From NCBI RefSeq assembly GCF_036880965.1, contig NZ_JBAJMV010000001.1, positions 744,001 through 808,000 on the forward strand: a stretch of 64,000 nt of DNA, given 5' to 3'. The notes below the pieces were generated by a model that was not told where the DNA came from, made no database searches, and saw only the letters and a list, made by a program, of their open reading frames with translations. Shown here piece by piece: positions 1 through 10,323 of this stretch. Position 1 is the first letter of the stretch, and every line of letters starts with the position of its first letter. The stretch is from JAUASW01 sp036880965. GTDB lineage: Bacteria; Pseudomonadota; Gammaproteobacteria; Burkholderiales; Burkholderiaceae_C. Both the position numbers and the translations under genes were made by a program.

Positions 1-1686
<1,686 letters not shown>

Positions 1687-1697
<11 letters not shown>

Positions 1698-1753
1698 TCG
1701 GGTTGCGCCACAACCTGTAATCGGGTTGCGCTACAACCTGTAATCAGGTTTCC
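1687..1753. repeat. Three tandem 23-bp hairpin repeats at the rpoD stop codon
   Basis: Units start at 1687, 1710 and 1733 with the core ACAACCTGTAATCGGGTTGC; the third is slightly diverged (CAGGTTTCC). Each unit is a mini-hairpin, AACCTG-TAAT-CRGGTT, a 6-bp stem and 4-base loop; in the third copy all six pairs are Watson-Crick. The TAA of the first copy is the rpoD stop codon. A larger dyad encloses the array: CACCTATTTGGA near 1677-1688 pairs with TCCAAATAGGTTG at 1751-1763. Confidence 0.85.
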
Positions 1754-1795
1754 AAATAGGTTGCCGCCGCTGGCGCGCAGGGCGAGTAACGCACC

Positions 1796-1821
1796 AGGGC
1801 CGGATTTATCCGGCCCTTTTT
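1796..1821 (+). terminator. Rho-independent terminator of rpoD
   Basis: The stem AGGGCCGGAT pairs with ATCCGGCCCT across a TT centre and is followed by a run of T. It lies 100 bases after the rpoD stop. Confidence 0.92.
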
Positions 1822-1881
1822 CATGCCCGCGCCCCGCTACACTGCGAACAATTTCACGCTTCAGCCGCCCTACCCTCGCCC

Positions 1882-2850
1882 ATGACCCAGATCCGGGAAC
1901 GCACCGTCCTGTTCGCTGACCTTCGAGGCAGCACGGCACTGTTCGAGACCCTGGGCAATGCAGAGGCCACTTCGGTGGTCACTCATACGGTCGGGGTGAT
2001 CGCGCAAGCGGTCGATGAGTGCAACGGCCAGCTGATCAAGACCCTGGGCGACGGCCTGATGGCGGTCTTTGAAGGCCCGGCCGACGGCGTCAAGTCCGCC
2101 ATCCGCATGCATGAAATGCTGGAGCGCGTGGTCGCCCGCGGCAAGCAGCGCGGCGCATCCCCGGGGCTGCGCGGTCTGAAGCTGCAAGTGGCTCTGGCCC
2201 GCGGCGAAGTGGTGGAGATGGGCGGCGACTGCTTCGGCGACGCGGTCAATGTGGCCGCCCGGCTGATCGACCATGCCGGCGACAACGAAACCCTGATCAC
2301 CGCCGAAGTGCTGAACGGCCTGACCGCGGCGCGCAAGAACCGCTTCCGCAGCCTGGACCGCATCGCGGTGCGCGGCCGCGTCGAGCCGGTGCATGTCTAT
2401 GTCTATGACCAGCCCATGCAGCAGGGCGATGCCGCGGCCACCCAGTTTGGCGAGGTCGTGCCTGCCGTGGAGCCGGACGGCATCCGCCTCGTCTGGCAAG
2501 ACCTGGACCGAGTGTTCGACACCGCTTCCATGCCCATCGTGCTGGGCCGCAGCGTGCAGGCGACCTACTGCATCACCGACGGCCGCGTCTCGCGCTCGCA
2601 TGCCCGCATCGACTGGCACGCCGGCACCTTCTCGTTGACCGACCTCAGCTACAACGGCACCTTCGTGCGCTTTGGCCCGCTGGGCGAAATCCTCTCGCTC
2701 AAGCGCGGCAACTGCACCTTGCACGGCAGCGGCGTGATCGGCCTCGGCGGCCCGCCCATGGACAATGATTCGCCCACGGTGCGCTTCGAGGTGCTGCATT
2801 TCTCGGACACCGAGCCGCTCTCGCTGACCGGCCCGCGCAGCCGCGGCTGA
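1882..2850 (+). CDS. Class III adenylate/guanylate cyclase fused to an FHA domain
   Basis: 322 residues. The N-terminal half (about 5-175) is a class III nucleotidyl cyclase domain. The two metal-binding aspartates are visible in FADLRGST (D13) and KTLGDGLMAVF (D57), and the transition-state Asn and Arg in FGDAVNVAARL (N123, R127). The C-terminal part (about 205-310) is a forkhead-associated phosphothreonine-binding domain with LGR (221-223), SRSHA (237-241) and NGT (258-260). There is no membrane segment, so the protein is cytosolic. The likely reaction is ATP or GTP to the cyclic nucleotide, with FHA docking to a phosphorylated partner; which base is used cannot be told from sequence. It has no clear Shine-Dalgarno sequence. 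It follows the rpoD terminator and precedes hemH by 21 bases. Confidence 0.88.
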   Translation: MTQIRERTVLFADLRGSTALFETLGNAEATSVVTHTVGVIAQAVDECNGQLIKTLGDGLMAVFEGPADGVKSAIRMHEMLERVVARGKQRGASPGLRGLKLQVALARGEVVEMGGDCFGDAVNVAARLIDHAGDNETLITAEVLNGLTAARKNRFRSLDRIAVRGRVEPVHVYVYDQPMQQGDAAATQFGEVVPAVEPDGIRLVWQDLDRVFDTASMPIVLGRSVQATYCITDGRVSRSHARIDWHAGTFSLTDLSYNGTFVRFGPLGEILSLKRGNCTLHGSGVIGLGGPPMDNDSPTVRFEVLHFSDTEPLSLTGPRSRG

Positions 2851-2871
2851 CCTCCTCGACTTCCCCTTCTC

Positions 2872-3963
2872 ATGGCATTCAACGCAGAACCGGACTACCG
2901 GCATGGCAGCGCGCCGCGCACCGCCGTGCTCTTGTGCAACCTGGGCACGCCCGATGCGCCAACGGCCAGCGCCACCCGCCGCTATCTGGCCGAGTTCCTG
3001 GCTGACCCGCGCGTGGTCGAGATTCCCAGGCTCGTCTGGCTGCTGATCCTGCACGGCATCATCCTGCGCGTGCGGCCCGCCAAGTCGGCAGCCAAGTACC
3101 AGAGCATCTGGACCCAGGAGGGCTCGCCCCTGCAGGTCTGGACGGGCAGACAGGCCAAGTACCTGCAAGGCATGCTGGGCGAGCGGGGCCACAAGCTGCT
3201 GGTGAAGCATGCGATGCGCTACGGCCAGCCGGCGATTGCGGCGCAGCTGGATGAGCTCAAGCGTGAAGGTGCGACGCGCATCCTCGTGCTGCCGGCCTAT
3301 CCGCAGTACTCCGGCGCCACCACGGCCAGCGTGATCGATGCCGTCTCGCTGTGGGCGCTCAAGACCCGCAACGTCCCGGAGCTGCGCTTCATCAACCGCT
3401 ATCACGACGACCCGCTCTACATCGCTGCCCTGGTCGACAGCGTGCGCAGCCACTGGCAGCGCGAAGGCCGTGGCGACATGCTGGTGATGAGCTTCCACGG
3501 CATGCCGGCGCGCACGCTTGCGCTGGGCGATCCGTATCACTGCGAATGCCTGAAGACCGGCCGGCTGCTGGCCGAGGCGCTGGGGCTGGCCCCCGACCAT
3601 TACCGCGTCACCTTCCAGAGCCGCTTCGGCAAGGCCAAGTGGCTGCAGCCCTTTACCGAGCCGACCCTGATCGAGCTGGCCGGCAAGGGCCTGAAGAGCG
3701 TGGACCTGATCTGTCCAGGCTTCAGCGCCGACTGCCTGGAAACGCTGGAAGAAATCGACCAGGAAGCCCGTGCTGCCTTCCTGGCCGCTGGCGGCCAGGC
3801 CTTCGCCTACATTCCCTGCCTGAACGACAGCCCGGCCGGCATGCGCGCCCTCACCGCCCTGGCCGAGAAACACCTGCAAGGCTGGCCGACGACCAGCAGC
3901 GCCGAGCCCGACTTGCAACAGCGCGAGCGGGCGCTCGCTGCCGGCGCAGAATCCAGGCCATGA
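2872..3963 (+). CDS. hemH: Ferrochelatase
   Basis: 363 residues. Inserts ferrous iron into protoporphyrin IX, the last step of protoheme synthesis. It starts with the usual LLCNLGTPDAP motif (about 21-30), carries the catalytic-site His in VMSFHGMP (H209) and the partner Glu in CPGFSADCLETLEEI (E290). The length is normal for the family. The stop codon overlaps the hslR start by four bases (ATGA), so the two are translationally coupled. The hemH-hslR-grpE-dnaK-dnaJ order is a betaproteobacterial arrangement in which haem synthesis sits next to the heat-shock genes. Confidence 0.97.
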   Translation: MAFNAEPDYRHGSAPRTAVLLCNLGTPDAPTASATRRYLAEFLADPRVVEIPRLVWLLILHGIILRVRPAKSAAKYQSIWTQEGSPLQVWTGRQAKYLQGMLGERGHKLLVKHAMRYGQPAIAAQLDELKREGATRILVLPAYPQYSGATTASVIDAVSLWALKTRNVPELRFINRYHDDPLYIAALVDSVRSHWQREGRGDMLVMSFHGMPARTLALGDPYHCECLKTGRLLAEALGLAPDHYRVTFQSRFGKAKWLQPFTEPTLIELAGKGLKSVDLICPGFSADCLETLEEIDQEARAAFLAAGGQAFAYIPCLNDSPAGMRALTALAEKHLQGWPTTSSAEPDLQQRERALAAGAESRP

Positions 3964-4376
3964 AGGACAAGCAAGCGCAGCAGGACGGCCTGCGGCTGGA
4001 CAAATGGCTCTGGGCGGCGCGCTTCTACAAGACCCGCGCGCTGGCGGTCGACGAGATCAGCAAGGGCCGGGTCGAGATCAATGGCCAATCCGTCAAGCCC
4101 TCGCGCGACATGAAGCTCGGCGACCGGGTACGGCTGCGCCAGGGAGTGGTGGAACGCGAGGTGATCGTGCGCGGCCTGAGCCATGTGCGTGGCCCGGCGC
4201 CGCAGGCCCAGGCGCTCTACGAAGAAACGCCCGAGAGCATCGCCAAGCGCGAGCAGACAGCCGAGGCCCGCCGCCTGGCGCCCGAACCGGCCGCCAGCAT
4301 CGAGCAGGGCCGGCCTACCAAGCAGGACCGTCGCCGTTTGGCCGAATGGGACCGCTGGAGCGCCCAAATCGACTGA
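3960..4376 (+). CDS. hslR: RNA-binding S4 domain heat-shock protein Hsp15
   Basis: 138 residues. Hsp15 family proteins bind stalled 50S subunits that carry nascent chain-tRNA and help recycle them after heat stress. The S4 RNA-binding fold is at the N-terminus (LRLDKWLWAARFYKTR through GRVEINGQSVKPS, about 11-45), followed by a basic C-terminal tail. I chose the ATG at 3960 because it overlaps the hemH stop as ATGA and gives the normal family start. A small hairpin (GCACGG/CCGTGC, 4389-4406) follows the stop. Confidence 0.95.
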   Translation: MKDKQAQQDGLRLDKWLWAARFYKTRALAVDEISKGRVEINGQSVKPSRDMKLGDRVRLRQGVVEREVIVRGLSHVRGPAPQAQALYEETPESIAKREQTAEARRLAPEPAASIEQGRPTKQDRRRLAEWDRWSAQID

Positions 4377-4426
4377 ATTTGGCCTCCAGCACGGGTTTTT
4401 CCGTGCCCAGATGTCAAAATCCGACT

Positions 4427-4454
4427 CTTGTTTTCAGCGCAAGCGCTCCCATGT
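4427..4454 (+). promoter_or_regulatory. Candidate sigma-32 heat-shock promoter of grpE
   Basis: CTTGTTT at 4427-4433 and TCCCATGT at 4447-4454 are separated by 13 bases, close to the sigma-32 consensus CTTGAAA-N13/14-CCCCATNT. The -10 element falls inside a perfect 11-bp inverted repeat (4439-4465). The predicted start of transcription is near 4461. Confidence 0.6.
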
Positions 4455-4472
4455 GGAGCGCTTGCCTCTTTT
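4439..4472. repeat. Perfect 11-bp inverted repeat with T-rich tail before grpE
   Basis: GCAAGCGCTCC (4439-4449), spacer CATGT, GGAGCGCTTGC (4455-4465), then CTCTTTT to 4472. As RNA read from hslR it is an excellent terminator hairpin. As DNA it is an operator-like palindrome lying over the -10 of the grpE heat-shock promoter. It does not match the CIRCE element (TTAGCACTC-N9-GAGTGCTAA). Confidence 0.8.
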
Positions 4473-4499
4473 GGCATCACCGTTGTTGGCCCCAAGACC

Positions 4500-5024
4500 A
4501 TGAGCACCGAGAACACCTCCCCGCAAGAAAACCACGAATCGGCCGCCCCTGAAGCGGCCGTCGACAACAGCCTGGAGGCCCAGCTGGCCGAAGCCCAGGC
4601 CCGCCTGGCCGAGATGTCCGACGCCTATCTGCGCGCCAAGGCCGAGGTGGAGAACGTCCGCCGCCGCGCCGATGAAGACATGAGCAAGGCCCGCAAGTAC
4701 GCCGTCGAATCCTTCGCCGAAGCCATGCTGCCGGTGATGGACAGCATGGAAGCCGCGATCGCCACGCCCGACGCCAAGGTCGAAACCGTGCTGGAAGGCG
4801 TGCACGCCACCCGCCGCCAGCTGGCCAGCGCGCTGGAGCGCAACAAGGTGATCGAGATCAACCCGGCCGCCGGCGCCAAGTTCGACCCGCACCAGCACCA
4901 GGCCATCTCCATGGTGCCAGCCGAGCAGGAGGCCAACACCGTCGTGGCCGTGCTGCAGAAGGGCTACCTGATCAACGACCGCGTGTTGCGCCCGGCCCTG
5001 ATCACCGTGGCTGCCCCCAAGTAG
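4500..5024 (+). CDS. grpE: Nucleotide exchange factor GrpE
   Basis: 174 residues from the ATG at 4500 (MSTENTSP). Cytosolic co-chaperone that releases ADP from DnaK and acts as a thermosensor. The long N-terminal coiled coil (about 20-75, rich in E, A, R and L) precedes the four-helix dimer region and the C-terminal beta-wing (VIEINPAAGAKFDPHQHQA). An upstream in-frame start at 4428 would add residues encoded across the palindrome and promoter, so I rejected it. dnaK begins 92 bases downstream. Confidence 0.96.
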   Translation: MSTENTSPQENHESAAPEAAVDNSLEAQLAEAQARLAEMSDAYLRAKAEVENVRRRADEDMSKARKYAVESFAEAMLPVMDSMEAAIATPDAKVETVLEGVHATRRQLASALERNKVIEINPAAGAKFDPHQHQAISMVPAEQEANTVVAVLQKGYLINDRVLRPALITVAAPK

Positions 5025-5033
5025 TCCACAAAC

Positions 5034-5042
5034 TTATTCACA
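5034..5042 (+). promoter_or_regulatory. DnaA-box match in the grpE-dnaK gap
   Basis: TTATTCACA fits the consensus TTATNCACA exactly. Weaker CCACA-containing sites flank it: TAGTCCACA at 5022-5030 and CTGTCCACA at 5070-5078. Confidence 0.5.
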
Positions 5043-5051
5043 GGCTGCTGC

Positions 5052-5080
5052 CCCTTGAATAGCGGCGAGCTGTCCACAGA
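5052..5080 (+). promoter_or_regulatory. Possible sigma-32 promoter of dnaK
   Basis: CCCTTGAA at 5052-5059 is a full sigma-32 -35 element. The best -10 at the expected distance is TCCACAGAT (about 5073-5081), which is weak, so this is a half-supported promoter. Confidence 0.4.
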
Positions 5081-5116
5081 TTCACTCCATCCAAGCATTC
5101 AGTTCAGGAGAAAAAA

Positions 5117-7075
<1,959 letters not shown>

Positions 7076-7126
7076 GAAGAGCGGCGCGCCAATATCTTCG
7101 GTGACGTCGATATCGGCCCTGCCTGA

Positions 7127-7161
7127 CGCCGCGCAAGCCCTTCGCCGGGTTTGACGCGGCG
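7127..7161 (+). other. Stem-loop between dnaK and dnaJ
   Basis: CGCCGCG (7127-7133) pairs with CGCGGCG (7155-7161), extended by CAA/TTG with one bulged A and CCC/GGG around a TTCGCC loop. No T run follows, so it looks like a processing or attenuation hairpin in the 124-base gap rather than a full terminator. Confidence 0.6.
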
Positions 7162-7199
7162 CAACTGTTTAGATTGAAGCCAACGCTCTGAAAGCTCTC

Positions 7200-8351
7200 A
7201 TGGCAAAGCGTGACTATTACGAAATCCTCGGCGTCGCCAAGAACGCATCAGAGGAGGACATCAAGAAGGCCTACCGCAAGCTGGCCATGAAGCATCACCC
7301 GGACCGCAACCAGGGTGAAGGCGCCAAGGCGGCCGAGGAGAAGTTCAAGGAGGCCAAGGAGGCCTACGAGATGCTCTCCGACGGCCAAAAGCGCGCGGCC
7401 TACGACCAGTACGGCCACGCCGGCGTTGATCCGAACATGGCCGGCCGAGGCGGCCCGGGCGGCGAAGGCTTTGGCGGCTTTGCCGAGGCCTTTGGCGACA
7501 TCTTCGGCGACATCTTCGGCGGCGGCGCCGGTGGTGCCGGCCGTCGTGGCGGTGGAGGCCAGCAGGTCTACCGCGGCAACGACCTGTCGTATGCCATGGA
7601 GATCTCGCTGGAAGAGGCGGCCAAGGGCAAGGAAACCCAGATCCGCATCCCCAGCTGGGAAGGCTGCGAAACCTGCAAGGGCAGCGGCGCCAAGCCGGGC
7701 ACCAGCGCCAAGAGCTGTGGCTCCTGCAATGGCTCGGGCACGGTGCACATGCGCCAGGGCTTCTTCTCGATCCAGCAGACCTGCCCGCATTGCAATGGCA
7801 GCGGCAAGATCATTCCGGACCCCTGCACCTCCTGCAACGGCGCCGGCAGGATCAAGAAGACCAAGACACTCGAAGTCAAGATTCCGGCCGGCATCAACGA
7901 AGGCATGCGCATCCGCTCTGCGGGCAATGGCGAGCCGGGCGTGAACGGCGGGCCTGCGGGCGATCTCTACATCGAGATCCGTATCAAGCAGCATGAGATC
8001 TTCGAGCGCGATGGTGACGACCTGCACTGCACGATGCCCGTGTCCATGACCACGGCGGCGCTGGGTGGCACGATCGAGGTCCCGAACCTCACCGGCAAGG
8101 CCGAAATCGAGCTGCCCGAGGGCACGCAGCATGGCAAGACCTTCCGCCTGCGCGGCAAGGGCATCAAGGGCGTGCGCTCCAGCTACCCCGGCGACCTCTA
8201 CTGCCACATCAGCATCGAGACGCCGGTCAAGCTGACCGAGCACCAGCGCAAGCTCCTGAAGGAACTCGACAAGAGTTTCAAGGAGGGCGGCGAGCGCCAC
8301 TCGCCGAATGCCAAGAGCTGGACCGACCGGGTCAAGGACCTGTTCAAGTAA
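7200..8351 (+). CDS. dnaJ: Chaperone protein DnaJ (Hsp40)
   Basis: 383 residues, type I DnaJ. The J domain (1-70) has the HPD motif in KHHPDRN, which stimulates DnaK ATPase. A G/F-rich linker (about 78-120) follows, then four zinc-binding repeats (CETCKGSG, CGSCNGSG, CPHCNGSG, CTSCNGAG) and the C-terminal client-binding and dimer region. The length and order of domains are normal. It is the last gene of the heat-shock group; a strong terminator follows 19 bases after the stop. Confidence 0.98.
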   Translation: MAKRDYYEILGVAKNASEEDIKKAYRKLAMKHHPDRNQGEGAKAAEEKFKEAKEAYEMLSDGQKRAAYDQYGHAGVDPNMAGRGGPGGEGFGGFAEAFGDIFGDIFGGGAGGAGRRGGGGQQVYRGNDLSYAMEISLEEAAKGKETQIRIPSWEGCETCKGSGAKPGTSAKSCGSCNGSGTVHMRQGFFSIQQTCPHCNGSGKIIPDPCTSCNGAGRIKKTKTLEVKIPAGINEGMRIRSAGNGEPGVNGGPAGDLYIEIRIKQHEIFERDGDDLHCTMPVSMTTAALGGTIEVPNLTGKAEIELPEGTQHGKTFRLRGKGIKGVRSSYPGDLYCHISIETPVKLTEHQRKLLKELDKSFKEGGERHSPNAKSWTDRVKDLFK

Positions 8352-8370
8352 GCCGGACTTCGCGCGCACG

Positions 8371-8408
8371 AGAAGCCGCTGCTCCCAGGAGCCGCGGCTT
8401 CTTTTTTT
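8371..8408 (+). terminator. Rho-independent terminator of the dnaK-dnaJ group
   Basis: AGAAGCCGC pairs with GCGGCTTCT, with an inner GCTCC/GGAGC pairing, followed by seven T. Confidence 0.95.
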
Positions 8409-8612
8409 GTCCCATGAGTTGAAACAGCAGCGGCATGACGGGCATATTTCACGGCGCTGCCGGTGCAAGTCCGGGCCGGCCCTGACTGCATTTTGTGCGT
8501 TGTGCGCCTAAAGTGTGCCAACAAGCACAAGAGCTCTCGTTGGTGAAATCAGTTCTCTATTCCTGCGCCGGACTTGCCCGTGCGCGCACGATGGGCGCCC
8601 GCCCCTGTATTG
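8409..8612 (+). other. Intergenic leader before the response regulator
   Basis: About 200 bases without a gene. I see no convincing promoter. It contains CGGTGCAAGTCCGG (from 8461), which resembles part of a cobalamin riboswitch core, but the rest of that structure is missing (see rejected items). Confidence 0.4.
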
Positions 8613-10247
8613 ATGCGCAATCTTGACGACGGCATCCAGCAGGCCAGCGCGCTGATCATCGACGCCAATGCCAACTCGCGCAGCCTGATGGCCGCGCAGC
8701 TGCGCGACCTTGGCGTGGGCAATGTGCGCCAGACCACGCGGCTGCGCGACGCCCGCGTGATCCTCGAGAACAAGCCCTACGACATCGTCCTGTGCGACTA
8801 CCATTTCGAGGGCAGCGAGCAATCGGGTCAGCAGTTGCTGGACGAGCTGCGCCGCGAGCAGTTGCTGCCCTACTCCACCGTCTTCGTGATGGTGACCGGT
8901 GAGGCCACCTACGCCGTGGTGGCCGAAGCCGCCGAGGCCGCGCTCGACGCCTACCTGATCAAGCCTTACACCACGGCCTCGCTGGCCGAGCGATTGGCTA
9001 GCGCGCGCTACCGCAAGCGCATCCTGAAAGACATCTTCGAGGCCATCGAGAACGAGGACTTTGCCAAGGCTGCCGACCTCTGCATGAAGCGCTTCGAAGC
9101 GCGCGCGCCCTTCTGGCTCTATGCGGCCCGCATCGGCGCCGAACTGCTCCTGCGCCTGGAGCGCCATGCCGAAGCCCGCAAGATGTACGACGCCATCATC
9201 GAGGCCAAGACCGTGCCCTGGGCGCGCCTGGGCGTGGCGCGTGCCGAGCTGGCCTCGGGCAACCTGGTCGCTGCGCGGCGCACGCTGGAAGTGCTGATCG
9301 GCGACATGCCCGACCACGCCGACTCCTACGACATGATGGGCCGCGTGCAGATGGAGCAAGGCGAGGTGGCGGCAGCGTTGGAAACCTATCGCACCGCCGC
9401 CCGCCTGACGCCGGGCTGCATCCTGCGCACGCAACGCTGTGCGACGCTGGCCTTCTATGCCGGCGAACGCGAAGAGGCGGTCCGCCTGTTCGAGCGCACC
9501 ATGGCCAACGGCCTCAAGTCCAAGCTCTTCGATCCTTTGGGCCTGGTGCTGCTCGGCCTGATGCGCTTCGACAAGAAGGACAGCAAGGGCCTGGCCTACG
9601 CGCAGGACTGCCTGGCTCAACTGGGCGAGCGAACCGAGGACAGCGTCCGCCTGCAGCGCTTCGACCAGGTCTTGCGCATCATCAAAGCCTTGTACGGCCG
9701 GCAACTGGCGGAAGCGCTGGCCTTGACGCGCGACCTGAGCGCGCAGTCCGAACGCCCTGATTTCGATCTTGAAGCGGCCACCCTGCTCGCCGCCTTGCTG
9801 GTGCGGCTGCATGCGCAGGACATCCAGCTCGAGGAGATGGACGTCACGATCACGCGGCTCGGACTGCGTTACTGCGTCTCCAAGTCCAGCACCGAGCTGA
9901 TGGTGGCTATGACCGAACGCAACGAGGCCGCAGCCAGCGAGCTGCGCGACTGCCATGCGCGCATCTTTGGCGTGGCCGAGACGGCGATGCGCTATTCGCT
10001 GCGCCATGAAGCGCGCAGGGGCGTGGCACTCTTGATCGAGCAAGGCGAACAGACCCGCAACGCCAAGCTGATCGACATGGCCAGCCTGGTGCTGCAACGC
10101 CATGCCGACAAGGTGGCCGACGCGCCCGACCTGGCGCAGCGCATTGACGAATTGCAAGCCCGCTGGGTGCGTCCGCTGGGTACCGCCCTGGCTCGCAACC
10201 AGCGCGCCGTGGGCGGTCTGGCCCTGCGCACCAAGGCCGCTGCCTGA
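8613..10247 (+). CDS. Response regulator with receiver domain and TPR-like C-terminus
   Basis: 544 residues from the ATG at 8613. The receiver domain (about 12-130) has an intact phosphoacceptor site: D17 in LIIDANAN, D62 in IVLCDYHFEG, T95 in VMVTGEA and K117 in YLIKPY. The rest has no DNA-binding or enzyme domain. It is a run of helix pairs with TPR character (for example GEVAAALETYRTAARLTPG and EREEAVRLFERTMANG), so the output is probably protein binding. No sensor kinase lies in the window. An upstream TTG at 8574 is also in frame but would add 13 residues before the family start. No strong Shine-Dalgarno sequence is visible. Confidence 0.85.
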   Translation: MRNLDDGIQQASALIIDANANSRSLMAAQLRDLGVGNVRQTTRLRDARVILENKPYDIVLCDYHFEGSEQSGQQLLDELRREQLLPYSTVFVMVTGEATYAVVAEAAEAALDAYLIKPYTTASLAERLASARYRKRILKDIFEAIENEDFAKAADLCMKRFEARAPFWLYAARIGAELLLRLERHAEARKMYDAIIEAKTVPWARLGVARAELASGNLVAARRTLEVLIGDMPDHADSYDMMGRVQMEQGEVAAALETYRTAARLTPGCILRTQRCATLAFYAGEREEAVRLFERTMANGLKSKLFDPLGLVLLGLMRFDKKDSKGLAYAQDCLAQLGERTEDSVRLQRFDQVLRIIKALYGRQLAEALALTRDLSAQSERPDFDLEAATLLAALLVRLHAQDIQLEEMDVTITRLGLRYCVSKSSTELMVAMTERNEAAASELRDCHARIFGVAETAMRYSLRHEARRGVALLIEQGEQTRNAKLIDMASLVLQRHADKVADAPDLAQRIDELQARWVRPLGTALARNQRAVGGLALRTKAAA

Positions 10248-10323
10248 AGCTGCTGTTCCTGCCGCGGCTCCCGGCCGCGCGCTGGGCCACAATGCGCGCC
10301 ATCGACATGATGCAACGATACGC

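Noticed and set aside
4439..4465. CIRCE operator for HrcA before grpE
   Set aside because: The arms (GCAAGCGCTCC) and the 5-base spacer do not match TTAGCACTC-N9-GAGTGCTAA.
8459..8495. Cobalamin riboswitch-like core (CCGGTGCAAGTCCGG ... CTGACTGCA)
   Set aside because: Only this short part resembles the riboswitch. The flanking conserved segments, including the AGCCAGGAGACCTGCC-type box, are missing, and the next gene has no link to cobalamin.
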